Shown here in pieces: positions 27,526-35,928 of a DNA stretch of 56,297 nucleotides (position 1 is its first letter; the number at the start of each line of letters is the position of its first letter). The stretch comes from Pseudomonadaceae bacterium (lineage in GTDB: Bacteria > Pseudomonadota > Gammaproteobacteria > Pseudomonadales > Pseudomonadaceae), in assembly GCA_019745275.1 (NCBI GenBank), contig JAIETJ010000087.1, forward strand, positions 1-56,297. Direction: 5' to 3'. Made by a program: the position numbers and the translations under genes. The notes under the pieces are model-generated. The model searched no databases and had not been told where the DNA came from. It was given only the letters and a program-made list of their open reading frames with translations.

Positions 27526-28179
27526 TTAGCGCCAGCTTAGAATCGGCCAGCCGGCCTGCTCGGCATGGGCTTGCAGGGTCGGGTCGGGGTTGACCACTCG
27601 TGGTTGGTCAACCTGCGACAGCAACGGCAGGTCGTTGCGTGAGTCGGAGTAGAAGTAGGCGCCGTCGAGGCTTTCCGCGTGCTCGGCAAGCCAAGCCTGC
27701 AGGCGTTTTACCTTGCCGTCGCGGTAGGTGAGGATGCCTGTGGTGTTGCCGCTGTAACTGCCGTGTTGCTCTTCAAGTTCGATGGCCAGCACTTCGTTGA
27801 TGCCCAAACGTTGGGCAATCGGGGCGACCAAGTGCACGCCGGAGGCCGAGATCACCAGAAGGCGATCCCCGGCGGCGCGGTGTTGGGCCAAGCATTGGCA
27901 AGCATCGCTGTAGATCAACGGTTCGATGATGTCTTCGACAAAGGGCTCAATCACGTGCGCCACTTCCTCGGCGCTGCGACCTACCAGCGGCGAGAGGCTA
28001 AACGTCATGTAGTCTTCCATGGCCAGTAAGCCTTGGCTGTACAGCGCCATCAGTTCGCTGTCGCGCTTGAGGAACGACTCGCCATCGACCCAGCCGAGCT
28101 TGGCCATATAGGCGCTCCACAGGCTGGCGCAGTCGCCGTTGATCAGGGTTTCATCTAGGTCGAAAATTGCCAGGGCCAT
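27526..28179 (-). CDS. HAD-IB family phosphatase, last gene of the organophosphate-type ABC operon
   Basis: The 217-residue protein has the HAD motifs: nucleophile Asp7 and acid Asp9 in DLDETL, VISASG (motif II), a lysine in KVKR (III) and SDSRNDLPLL (IV), with a subclass IB helical cap as in phosphoserine phosphatase-like enzymes. It dephosphorylates a small phosphomonoester that I cannot name. Its ATG shares a base with the ATPase stop (TAATG), so it is the terminal gene of the operon and translationally coupled to the transporter. That suggests it acts on the imported compound or its product. Confidence 0.85.
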   Translation of the reverse strand: MALAIFDLDETLINGDCASLWSAYMAKLGWVDGESFLKRDSELMALYSQGLLAMEDYMTFSLSPLVGRSAEEVAHVIEPFVEDIIEPLIYSDACQCLAQHRAAGDRLLVISASGVHLVAPIAQRLGINEVLAIELEEQHGSYSGNTTGILTYRDGKVKRLQAWLAEHAESLDGAYFYSDSRNDLPLLSQVDQPRVVNPDPTLQAHAEQAGWPILSWR

Positions 28180-29168
28180 TAGGCCACCTCGCGGATTGCG
28201 TGAGCGTCGATGGTCAGTGCTATGGACTGGCCAGGGGCATATAGATCGGCGGACGAACGATTTAGTACGTCTACCAGTAATTCGACGCCACGGGCTTGCA
28301 CTCGGTAGCGAATCACGTTGCCGAGCAAGCTGTGGCTGCAGATCTGCGCCTCAATGGCGCCGCTGTGGCCAAGTTGGATGGCTTCCGGGCGAATCGCCAC
28401 GCGGCTGTTTATCGGCCGCAGCAAAAGGCGGCTGGCGGCGTCTGCGTCGAGTAGGTTGTAGTTGCCGATAAAGCCAGCGGCGAAGGCGTCTACGGGGGCG
28501 GTGTAGAGGGTTTCGGCGTCGCCGCTCTGGACGATTTTGCCAGCGTTCATCAGGAAAATACGGTCGGACATTACCAGCGCTTCTTCTTGGTCGTGGGTGA
28601 CAAAAATAGTGGTCAGGCCCAATTCCTGCTGGATGCTGCGGATCTGTTCGCGCAGGTGTTTGCGGATGCGCGCATCTAATGCCGACAGTGGTTCGTCCAG
28701 CAACAATAAGCGCGGCCGGGTTATCAGTGAGCGGGCTAGGGCCACGCGCTGGCATTGGCCACCAGACAATTGATGTGGGTAGCGGCTGGCAAAATCTTGC
28801 AGTTCAACCATGCGCAAGGCCTCGTCCACCCGCTGGGCGATTTCGTCCTTGGCGACTTTTTGCATGCGCAGACCAAAAGCCACGTTCTGCGCCACACTCA
28901 TATTGGGGAACAGCGCGTAACTCTGAAACACCATGCCAATGCCGCGCTGTTGCGGACTGAGGGGTACTAAGTCTTGGCCGTTGAGGATGATTTGCCCGCT
29001 GCTCACCTCGGTGAGACCGGCGATGCAGCGCAGCAGGGTGGACTTGCCGCAGCCAGAGGGGCCGAGCAGGGTGATGAATTCACCTTGGCCAATTTCGCAG
29101 TTGATGTCGGTAAAGATCGGCGTTGCGGCGTATTGCTTGTGCAGGCCGCGAATGCTTAAGAAACTCAT
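28179..29168 (-). CDS. ABC transporter ATP-binding protein (spermidine/phosphonate-type)
   Basis: The 329-residue protein has Walker A GPSGCGKST at 36-44, the signature LSGGQCQRVALARSL, Walker B LLLLDEPLSALD, and a C-terminal beta-barrel (TOBE-like) domain with LLRPINSRVAIRPEAIQL, as in the PotA/PhnT group. The start is taken at MSFLSIRG because it overlaps the preceding permease stop by 4 bases (ATGA); an upstream extension runs through the permease. It powers the import system encoded here. Confidence 0.9.
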   Translation of the reverse strand: MSFLSIRGLHKQYAATPIFTDINCEIGQGEFITLLGPSGCGKSTLLRCIAGLTEVSSGQIILNGQDLVPLSPQQRGIGMVFQSYALFPNMSVAQNVAFGLRMQKVAKDEIAQRVDEALRMVELQDFASRYPHQLSGGQCQRVALARSLITRPRLLLLDEPLSALDARIRKHLREQIRSIQQELGLTTIFVTHDQEEALVMSDRIFLMNAGKIVQSGDAETLYTAPVDAFAAGFIGNYNLLDADAASRLLLRPINSRVAIRPEAIQLGHSGAIEAQICSHSLLGNVIRYRVQARGVELLVDVLNRSSADLYAPGQSIALTIDAHAIREVA

Positions 29169-29962
29169 GCTTGGTCCTTGTTTAAACGGTTGGCAGCCCA
29201 GGTGAACAGCAGCACGAAAAAGAAGTAAGAAATCACCAGCGCGCTGTTGAAGTGACCGCTGCTGTTGCGCATGTTGTTGAGGTAAACCTGCAAGGTTTCG
29301 TAGCGGGTGCCGACCAGCAGGTTGGCGAACACGAACTCGCCAAACAGGAAGCTGAACGATAGAAACAGCGAGACCATCAGACCCTTGCGCAGATTCGGCA
29401 GCACCACCAGCCAGGCGGCTTGCCAAGTGCTGGCACCGAGCAAGTGGGCGGCGTCCATCAGGTCGGGCAGATTAATCGCCTGCAAGTTATTGCTGATCGC
29501 CCGGTACATAAACGGCAGGGCCACGGTGAAGTAACAGCCGATTAGAATCCACGGCGTACCGACCATCGCCAGCGGCCCCGAGCCATACACCTGCAACAGC
29601 CCCACCGAAGACACCACCGGCGGCACCGCGAACGGCAGTAAGATCAGCACGTTCATTAGCCGGTCGAGCTTGGGGAAGTAGTAGTGCACTACAAATAGCA
29701 GCGGCAGAATCAACAGCACAGCGAGCAGCAAGGCGGCGCAGCAGATCAGCAACGAGCGGGCGAAGGCAGCGAGAAAACGTCCGTCGCTCCAAAGCGCCAA
29801 GTACCATTTGAAGGTCAGGCCGTCCGGCAAGATAGTCGCCGACCAGCTGGTCGACAGCGAGTAGAGCAGGGTGCCGGCCAGCGGCAGCAGCAGGATTAAA
29901 AACAGCAGCCAGACCACGCTGCGGTGATACAAGCTAGCCGGTTTGTTTTTAGCGCGCGACAT
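29165..29962 (-). CDS. ABC transporter permease (second)
   Basis: The 265-residue inner-membrane protein has about six hydrophobic helices and the BPD_transp EAA-type loop around ISNNLQAINLPDLMDAAHLLGA, which contacts the ATPase. It resembles the PhnV/PotC-type second permeases. It overlaps the upstream permease by 14 bases and the downstream ATPase by 4 bases. Confidence 0.88.
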   Translation of the reverse strand: MSRAKNKPASLYHRSVVWLLFLILLLPLAGTLLYSLSTSWSATILPDGLTFKWYLALWSDGRFLAAFARSLLICCAALLLAVLLILPLLFVVHYYFPKLDRLMNVLILLPFAVPPVVSSVGLLQVYGSGPLAMVGTPWILIGCYFTVALPFMYRAISNNLQAINLPDLMDAAHLLGASTWQAAWLVVLPNLRKGLMVSLFLSFSFLFGEFVFANLLVGTRYETLQVYLNNMRNSSGHFNSALVISYFFFVLLFTWAANRLNKDQA

Positions 29963-30803
29963 GGTAACTCCTGCTCAATAGCCACTGCTGCGCGGCGGTG
30001 ACCACCAACATAAGGGCGACCAAGACCATGGCCAAGGCGCTGCCCATGTTCGGGTCGAGGGTGATATCGCCGGCAACCATGGCGGCGATCCGAATCGGCA
30101 GCATGTTGAAGTTGCCGGTGGTTAACGCGTACACGGTGGCGTAAGCACCGAGGGCGTTGGCCAGTAAAATTACAAAGGTGCCGAGCAGTGCGGGGGTTAA
30201 CACCGGCAAACCTATATAGCGCCAAAACTGCCACGAATTGGCGCCCAGTAAGGCGGCTGACTCACGCCAGTCGGCGCGCAGGGCATCGAAGGCGGGGTAG
30301 AGCAGTAATACCCCGAGCGGGATCTGGAAGTAGCTGTAGAGCACAATCAGGCCGGTTTTGGAGTAGAGATTGAAGTCGCTGATCACCCCGGATTGTTTCA
30401 GCAGCAGGGTCAGTGCACCGTTGAAACCGAGCAAGATGATAAAGGCGAAGGCCAGCGGCACGCCGGCAAAGTTGCTGGTCATGTTGGAGAAGGCCATGAC
30501 GAAGTCGCGCAGTTTTGAGTCCACTTGCTGCAACGAGTAGCTGCCGAGAATGGCCAGTGTCATGCCGATCAAACTCGACCAGAGGGCGATTTGCAGGCTG
30601 TGTTGGATGGCCTGCAGATAAAACCGCGAGGCAAATATTTTGCTGAAGTTAGCCAAGCCCCAGCTCTCGCCGTTAATCAGGCTGTGGCTGGCGACCCACA
30701 ACAGCGGGGCAATTTGAAAGGTCACAAAAAACACCGCGAACGGCAGCAGGCACAACAATGCCAGCCGGCGGCCACGTTGCCCGGTAGACGTTTGAGTAGT
30801 CAC
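29949..30803 (-). CDS. ABC transporter permease (first)
   Basis: The 284-residue inner-membrane protein has six hydrophobic segments and the permease loop YPAFDALRADWRESAALLGA. The GTG at 30803 is favoured as the start because it overlaps the TGA of the phosphodiesterase gene (GTGA) and has GGGAG 8 bases upstream; an ATG at 30821 is also possible. It pairs with the second permease to form the transmembrane part of the importer. Confidence 0.88.
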   Translation of the reverse strand: MTTQTSTGQRGRRLALLCLLPFAVFFVTFQIAPLLWVASHSLINGESWGLANFSKIFASRFYLQAIQHSLQIALWSSLIGMTLAILGSYSLQQVDSKLRDFVMAFSNMTSNFAGVPLAFAFIILLGFNGALTLLLKQSGVISDFNLYSKTGLIVLYSYFQIPLGVLLLYPAFDALRADWRESAALLGANSWQFWRYIGLPVLTPALLGTFVILLANALGAYATVYALTTGNFNMLPIRIAAMVAGDITLDPNMGSALAMVLVALMLVVTAAQQWLLSRSYHVAR

Positions 30804-31606
30804 TTGAGCAACTCCCGGCACTGCGGTTTGTCGTGGGTCACGCCTAGCAGCTCACAGAGTGTTCCGCACAGCTCGGTTTGCTTGGGCTGAGCTTGAGCGT
30901 TGTGACTAAAGGCATCGCCGAGTACGAACAACGGCACTTCGCGCTCCTCGGGCAGCAGGCCGTTGTGCGAACGGTCGTTGTTCATGCCGTGGTCGGCGGT
31001 TACCAGTACTTGATAGCCAGCATCCAGCCAGCGCTGCAGATATTCGGCCAACAGCAGATCGGCTTGGCGTGCGCTGTTGCGATACTGCGCTGAGTCGAGG
31101 CCATGCTTGTGTCCAGCATCGTCGATGTTCATCGGATGAACCAACAAGAAATTCGGCTTGTGGCGCAGCCGCAGGCTTTCGGCGTCGGCGAACAGGTGCG
31201 AGTCCGGGTAGTGATCTGCGTAATAGAAATGACCGTGTTGAATCGGTAATTCTGGGCAATCGCTATGCCGGTCGCGCGCCGCGTTAAAGGGCGCACGGTT
31301 ATACAGCTCGCTAATCCAGTGATAGGCCGCCGCCGCGGTGGTTAATCCGCCGTTGCGGGCGTAGTGGAAGACGCTCTGGTGATTGGACAGGCGCACCACA
31401 TCGTTGTGCACGATGCCGCTGTCAATCGGCGGCACGCCGGTGAGGATGCATTCGTACAGCGGTCGAGACAGCGACGGCAGCTCACATTGCAGCTGGTACA
31501 AAGTGGCACGGCCGGCGCCGCAGTAGGCTTGTAAGTGCCCGAGGGCATGGCGGGCGACCTGAAAGTTCAAGCCGTCCAGAATCACTAGGATGACGTTGTG
31601 TTTCAT
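30800..31606 (-). CDS. Alkaline-phosphatase-superfamily phosphodiesterase/nucleotide pyrophosphatase-like enzyme
   Basis: The 268-residue protein lacks a signal peptide, so it is predicted to be cytosolic. It has the metal site of the superfamily: Asp11 in ILDGLN, a probable nucleophile Ser47 in PSLSRPLYECILTG (the place of Thr in NPP enzymes), Asp162 and His166 in NIDDAGHKHG, Asp205 and His206 in VTADHGMN, and His214. It is short compared with NPP (about 390) and PhnA (about 400) enzymes. It probably splits a phosphodiester or related phosphorus compound; I cannot name the substrate. It sits between the binding protein and permease genes. Confidence 0.82.
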   Translation of the reverse strand: MKHNVILVILDGLNFQVARHALGHLQAYCGAGRATLYQLQCELPSLSRPLYECILTGVPPIDSGIVHNDVVRLSNHQSVFHYARNGGLTTAAAAYHWISELYNRAPFNAARDRHSDCPELPIQHGHFYYADHYPDSHLFADAESLRLRHKPNFLLVHPMNIDDAGHKHGLDSAQYRNSARQADLLLAEYLQRWLDAGYQVLVTADHGMNNDRSHNGLLPEEREVPLFVLGDAFSHNAQAQPKQTELCGTLCELLGVTHDKPQCRELLK

Positions 31607-31640
31607 CTTTTGCTCTCGATTACGGGTAAATCGCCGGTAT

Positions 31641-31670
31641 CCGTAGGGCGTACTCGCGAAGCAGTACGCC
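31641..31670 (+). repeat. REP element, forward copy
   Basis: CCGTAGGGCGTACTCGCGAAGCAGTACGCC has an eight-base stem (GGCGTACT with AGTACGCC) around CGCGAAGC, with the GTAGGG head of Pseudomonas-type REPs. It forms an inverted pair with the copy at 31720-31754. Confidence 0.8.
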
Positions 31671-31719
31671 ATAGCTTGGCGGGGCTGCCCGGATGCTGGC
31701 AGGGTTCCCCGGCTATGCC

Positions 31720-31754
31720 GGACTGCTCGCTTCGCTCCTGAGTCCAGCCTACGG
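31720..31754 (-). repeat. REP element, reverse copy
   Basis: On the minus strand it reads as a CCGTAGGCT head, then GGACTCAGGAGCGAAGCG, then AGCAGTCC, with the same head and GCGAAGC core as the forward copy. The two form a divergent REPIN-like pair about 50 bases apart, between the binding protein and phosphodiesterase genes. Confidence 0.75.
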
Positions 31755-31770
31755 ACCGGTCAACTGGAAC

Positions 31771-32829
31771 TCACTGCATATTGATAATGACGTGCTCCTG
31801 CCACAGCTGCGGCAGCGCTTTGGAGGTGGCTTCCCATGCCTTGGCGTCTTTGATCGGCTGCACCTTGGCGTACTGCGCATTAGGTAGCAACTTCGCCTGC
31901 ACCTCGGCGGGTAGGGTCAGGTGCTCGGCGCGAATCGGTCGGGCATTGCCTTTGGCTAAGTTAATTTGCCCGGCGTCGCTCAAGATGTATTCGCGCGCCA
32001 GTTTGGCCGCATTCGGGTGCTTGGCGTATTTGTTGATGATGGTGGTGTAGCCGGAAATCACCGAGCCGTCCGACGGGATTAGCACCTCGAAGCGGCTTGG
32101 GTCGATCTGGTCGCGGTAGCTCAGGCCGTTGAAGTCCCAAACGATGCCGACTTCAACTTCGCCTTTTTCCAAGGTCTGGATGGTTGGGTTGGACAGCCCC
32201 AGACGACCTTGCTCGGCCAGTTCAGCAAACAGATCGAGGCCCGGCTGAATGTTGTTTTCATTCCCGCCGTTGGCAATCGCGGCCGCCAGAACGCCGTTAA
32301 CTGCTTGTGCGGCGGCGCTAACGTCGCCAATCGCGACCTTGTATTGGCCTTTGCGCAGGTCGGCCCAAGAGCGCGGTACATCTTTGACCAGTTGTTTGTT
32401 GACGATAAAGGCGATGGAGCCGGTGTAGGCGAGCATCCAGTTGCCGTCGGGATCTTTAGCCCAGCTCGGAATTTGCTCCCAGGTACTGGGTTTGAATGCT
32501 TGAGTGACGCCTTGTTGCACGGCAATCGCGCCGAACGCTGCGCCTACATCGCCGATGTCAGCACTGGCGTTGTCTTTTTCGGCGGCAAATTTGGCAATTT
32601 CCTGCGCCGAACTCATGTCGGTGTCCATGTGCTTGAGGCCGTAGAGTTTCTCCAGATCGGCCCATGTGTCCTTCCAGTTGGCCCAGCTGTCCGGCATGCC
32701 GATACTGTTAACAGCACCTTCGGCGCGGGCGGCTTGTTCGAGACTCTTGATATCCACATCATTAGCCATTGCCTGAGTTGCTAGGCTAATAGCGGTTCCC
32801 ATCAGTGACGCCAGCACTAAGCGTTTCAT
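31771..32829 (-). CDS. Periplasmic substrate-binding protein of the ABC importer
   Basis: The 352-residue protein has a signal peptide (MKRLVLASLMGTAISLATQA, predicted cleavage after AMA at residue 22) and then a type II periplasmic binding fold like PotD/PhnS-type polyamine and phosphonate binders (NSIGMPDSWANWKDT; SGYTTIINKYAKHPNAAKLA). The ligand pocket cannot be read from the sequence. It is the first gene of the operon behind an operator-like site. A REP pair separates it from the phosphodiesterase gene. Confidence 0.88.
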   Translation of the reverse strand: MKRLVLASLMGTAISLATQAMANDVDIKSLEQAARAEGAVNSIGMPDSWANWKDTWADLEKLYGLKHMDTDMSSAQEIAKFAAEKDNASADIGDVGAAFGAIAVQQGVTQAFKPSTWEQIPSWAKDPDGNWMLAYTGSIAFIVNKQLVKDVPRSWADLRKGQYKVAIGDVSAAAQAVNGVLAAAIANGGNENNIQPGLDLFAELAEQGRLGLSNPTIQTLEKGEVEVGIVWDFNGLSYRDQIDPSRFEVLIPSDGSVISGYTTIINKYAKHPNAAKLAREYILSDAGQINLAKGNARPIRAEHLTLPAEVQAKLLPNAQYAKVQPIKDAKAWEATSKALPQLWQEHVIINMQ

Positions 32830-32852
32830 GTGAAGCTCCTTTGCGGTTGGTT

Positions 32853-32864
32853 TGGTCTAGATCA
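32853..32864. promoter_or_regulatory. GntR/UTRA operator-like site upstream of the binding protein gene
   Basis: TGGTCTAGATCA differs by one base from the TGGTCTAGACCA palindrome bound by UTRA-type GntR regulators (DasR/NagR), and is close to the PhnF site TGGTATAGACCA. It lies 24 bases before the ATG on the minus strand. Confidence 0.7.
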
Positions 32865-33095
32865 GCAAAACTTAAGCCAATGTAAGGGAGTTAGATGACA
32901 TTTTTATTTCGCTACGGGGCTGTTCAGCTGTTTTTAGTACGCTGCATTGTTGCTATTTCCCACGGCAATTGAGCGCTTAGAGGTTTTTTGTGATGTTCGC
33001 GTGGTTGCCATGTTATTACCGTTTTATGTCATTTTTCAGTCATCTACACAGCATAAAATGGCTGCTACGCTGACTAAATGGCTAAATGTTGGTGC

Positions 33096-33107
33096 TGGTC
33101 TATTCCA
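33096..33107. promoter_or_regulatory. GntR/UTRA operator-like site upstream of the regulator gene
   Basis: TGGTCTATTCCA shares TGGTCTA and CCA with the UTRA-class consensus. It lies 17 bases before the gntR ATG at 33124, so it fits autoregulation. It is a weaker match than the site at 32853-32864. Confidence 0.6.
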
Positions 33108-33123
33108 AATTGGGGCGATAGTA

Positions 33124-33840
33124 ATGGCTGAAGATACACCGCGTACCGTGACGGCAATTTGCCGGGCGTTGCAGGAGCAAATCGCTCATGGCTTGCTGCA
33201 GGCAGGCGGTAAGTTGCCGGCGGAACGCAGTCTCAGCGAGCTATTTGCTACCACCCGTATCACCTTGCGTGAGGCCTTGGGACAACTGGAAGCACAGGGG
33301 CTGATTTATCGTGAGGAGCGGCGCGGCTGGTTTGTTTCGCCGCCGCGGATTAGCTACAACCCGCTGGTGCGTAGCCATTTTCATGCGATGGTTAGCGAGC
33401 AGGGCCGCTTACCGGCGACCGAGGTGCTGAGTGCGCGCTTGTTGCCGGCCTCGGTGGAAATCTGTGCGTTGCTGGAGTTGCCTGCGCTGAGTCGGGTGTA
33501 TCAGATCCGCCGGGCGCGGCGCATCGACGGGCGCTTGGTGCTGTATGTCGAGCACTACCTGAACCCGCAGTATTTTCCGGGGATTCTCGACTTTGATCTG
33601 ACCTTGTCGCTGACCGATTTGTACGCCAGTGAGTACGCCATTCACTACGGGCGAGTGCGCTTTGACATTCTGCCGACCGCCTTGCAAACCGAGGCCGCCA
33701 GCACCTTGAAGCTGGCGGTCGGTAGCCCGGCGCTGCGCATCACCCGAGTCAATCGTGACCAGCACGGGCGCATCATCGATTGCGACCTAGAGTTTTGGCG
33801 CCACGATGCGATTCATGTCAGCGTCGAGGTGCCGCAGTGA
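33124..33840 (+). CDS. GntR-family regulator with UTRA domain
   Basis: The 238-residue protein has a winged helix-turn-helix of the HutC/UTRA subfamily (ICRALQEQIAHGLLQAGGKLP then LSELFATTRITLREALGQLE) at about 10-75 and a UTRA effector domain from about 95, with LELPALSRVYQIRRARRI and VEHYLNPQYFPGI. UTRA regulators such as PhnF bind small metabolites. The ATG at 33124 is used; an upstream in-frame extension to 32947 is not supported. It is divergent from the ABC operon and is probably its regulator. It converges with the GFA gene. Confidence 0.88.
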   Translation: MAEDTPRTVTAICRALQEQIAHGLLQAGGKLPAERSLSELFATTRITLREALGQLEAQGLIYREERRGWFVSPPRISYNPLVRSHFHAMVSEQGRLPATEVLSARLLPASVEICALLELPALSRVYQIRRARRIDGRLVLYVEHYLNPQYFPGILDFDLTLSLTDLYASEYAIHYGRVRFDILPTALQTEAASTLKLAVGSPALRITRVNRDQHGRIIDCDLEFWRHDAIHVSVEVPQ

Positions 33841-33845
33841 TACGG

Positions 33846-34259
33846 TTAGTTCTGCGGCTTGAATTGCGCGTGTTTGGGGATGTTCTCGGCGCTTAGCCAG
33901 GTGCGGTCATGGCTGGTCCAGATATGTTCGGCAGGTCTGGTCTGCGGATCATCGTCGAGACTGGCAACTCGCACTATCACATGGGCTTGAGCCGGCCGTT
34001 CGGCGATTAAATGCGTACCGCAGGCAGAGCAGAAATGCCGAAATTTACCGGGTGAGGACTCAAATTTTGCCAGCGTGGCTTCGCCACGGGTCCAGCGAAA
34101 ATGCTCGCGCAGCACCCCAGCGGTGCTGACAAAAGCAGCCGTGTGAGCCTTTTGGCAGGTTAGGCAATGGCAGTGGACTATCGGCATGTCGAGGCCGTCT
34201 AGTTCATAAGCGATAGCCCCGCACAAGCAGCTACCCTTGAGTACCGCCGGCTTGCTCAT
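33846..34259 (-). CDS. GFA-family zinc protein (glutathione-dependent formaldehyde-activating-like)
   Basis: The 137-residue protein has the GFA cysteine pattern: Cys11 and Cys13 in SCLCGA, Cys30, Cys32 and Cys35 in HCHCLTCQK, and Cys77 and Cys80 in FCSACGTHL, which would bind structural and catalytic zinc. Most members have unknown substrates. Its ATG overlaps the stop of the M18 aminopeptidase gene by 4 bases (ATGA), so they form an operon. Confidence 0.87.
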   Translation of the reverse strand: MSKPAVLKGSCLCGAIAYELDGLDMPIVHCHCLTCQKAHTAAFVSTAGVLREHFRWTRGEATLAKFESSPGKFRHFCSACGTHLIAERPAQAHVIVRVASLDDDPQTRPAEHIWTSHDRTWLSAENIPKHAQFKPQN

Positions 34260-35548
34260 TGGGGCAGTTCGGGGCTGGCGTAAAAGGCGCTGAGGACCTT
34301 AACCAAGTGCGCGAGGTCGTGGCTGCCGGCCAGTTCGCGAATTGAGTGCATGGCAAAGGTCGGCAGGCCGATATCGACGGTCGGTACGCCCAAGCGGCTG
34401 GCGGTGATCGGGCCGATGGTCGAACCGCAGCCCATGTCGCTACGGGTGACAAAACTCTGCACCGGCACTTCGTTTTCTAAGCACAGATGGCGAAAGAATC
34501 CGGCGGTTTCGCTGTTAGTGGCGTAGCGCTGGTTGCTGTTGATTTTGATCACTGGGCCGGCATTGATCTTCGGGCCATGATTGCCGTCGTGTTTGTCGGC
34601 GTAATTGGGGTGCACGGCGTGGGCGTTGTCGGCCGAAACTAACAAGGACTTTTGCATGCAGCGGGCAAAGCCATCGCCAGCCGGCAATAGCCGTTGCAAC
34701 ACTTGTTCGAGCATCGGCCCGTCGGCACCACAGGCGGAGCTGGAGCCGACTTCTTCGTGATCGGTGCAGACCAGTACGCAGGTTTGCTCGCTGTTGGCAT
34801 TGAGCAACGCTTGCAGGCCGGCGTAGCACGACAACAAGTTATCGAGGCGGGCGCCGGCGATAAAGTCGTCATTCAGGCCGATTACGGCAGCGGCTTGGGT
34901 GTCGTAGAAGCTCAGCTCGTAATCGAGCACCGCATCGGCGTTGAGGTCGTGTTCAAGGCTCAGCTGCTCGGCTAGCAGGGCGCGAAAGTCGCCAACGTCG
35001 GCATTGGCGATCTGCGCCAGAATCGGCGGCAACTCAGTTTGCGGATTAATCGTCCAGCCTTGATTGGCCTCGCGATTGAGGTGGATGGCGAGGTTTGGAA
35101 TGCAAGCGATGGCCTTGCGAAAGTCGATCAGTTGACTCTCGACCTTGCCGTCGCGGCGAAAAGTCACCCGCCCAGCCAGGGATAAATCGCGGTCAAACCA
35201 AGGCGCTAGCAGCGCGCCGCCATACACCTCGACGCCGAGCTGCCAAAAGCCTTGTTTGTGCAGTTCGGGGTTGGGTTTAACCCGCAAGCACGGGCTGTCG
35301 GTATGCGCGCCCACCAGCCGCAGGCCCGCCTCCAGTGGCGACTGCACGCCGAGTTGGATGGCGATAATGGAGGAGTCGTTGCGGGTCACGTAATAGCGCC
35401 CACCAGCCTCGACCTCCCAGCTCAAACGCTCGTCCAAACGCACAAAGCCGGCGGCCTGCAAACGTTGCGCTAGGCTGGCGGTGGCATGAAAGGGGGTCGG
35501 TGCAGCCTTGAGAAAATCAATCAGGCCTTGGTTCAGCTCATCGCGCAT
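34256..35548 (-). CDS. apeB: M18-family aspartyl aminopeptidase
   Basis: This cytosolic dinuclear zinc aminopeptidase removes acidic N-terminal residues. The 430-residue protein has the metal ligand motif [12 protein letters not shown] (His82 and Asp84), DHEEVGS and a C-terminal [12 protein letters not shown] with the last histidine ligand. Length and these motifs match M18 enzymes (about 430). Upstream is a 380-base non-coding stretch shared with the divergent aroP. Confidence 0.93.
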   Translation of the reverse strand: MRDELNQGLIDFLKAAPTPFHATASLAQRLQAAGFVRLDERLSWEVEAGGRYYVTRNDSSIIAIQLGVQSPLEAGLRLVGAHTDSPCLRVKPNPELHKQGFWQLGVEVYGGALLAPWFDRDLSLAGRVTFRRDGKVESQLIDFRKAIACIPNLAIHLNREANQGWTINPQTELPPILAQIANADVGDFRALLAEQLSLEHDLNADAVLDYELSFYDTQAAAVIGLNDDFIAGARLDNLLSCYAGLQALLNANSEQTCVLVCTDHEEVGSSSACGADGPMLEQVLQRLLPAGDGFARCMQKSLLVSADNAHAVHPNYADKHDGNHGPKINAGPVIKINSNQRYATNSETAGFFRHLCLENEVPVQSFVTRSDMGCGSTIGPITASRLGVPTVDIGLPTFAMHSIRELAGSHDLAHLVKVLSAFYASPELPQ

Positions 35549-35928
35549 AGAGGGCTCCGGACGGTTATGGGCGCAGTTTAACGTAATGATTCGCGTGGTG
35601 GTTCCAGGGCGTTGGGATTAATCGTCTGGGGTTCACGGATACTGAGTGTAAGCGCCTGCTGGAGAGCGCTGAACAACTTCAATATCGGCGCGTGGCGCTG
35701 CTAGCCTGCAATCTTCACGGGCCGAGTATTTCGTGTGCGGTGAATGTGTTGGCCGGCTAATGGGCGACCCGCTTAGGGCTAGTCCTTGTTAAACTGGCCG
35801 ACTAGTCAATCAGGCGGCAGCAGCCAGTGAGTTGCCGTTTTCGTTAATACAACCTTGTAGCGGCGATCCTGCGCAAAGGTTGATCGCTGCGCCGGCGTTA
35901 CACGCGCCGTCGTGATGAGGTCCTAACA
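35549..35928. other. 380-base intergenic region between apeB and aroP
   Basis: No credible coding sequence or RNA gene is visible. Just before aroP there is a region capable of forming nested hairpins: AACCTT (35851-35856) with AAGGTT (35876-35881), and GCGATC (35863-35868) with GATCGC (35882-35887). It may be a leader that affects aroP expression. Promoters are not obvious, and I did not find a PhhR/TyrR-type site. Confidence 0.4.

Noticed and set aside
28179..32829. Spermidine/putrescine (Pot) transporter
   Set aside because: The transporter proteins resemble the Pot class, but the co-transcribed phosphodiesterase and HAD phosphatase and a UTRA regulator favour an organophosphorus substrate. 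A polyamine is not excluded.
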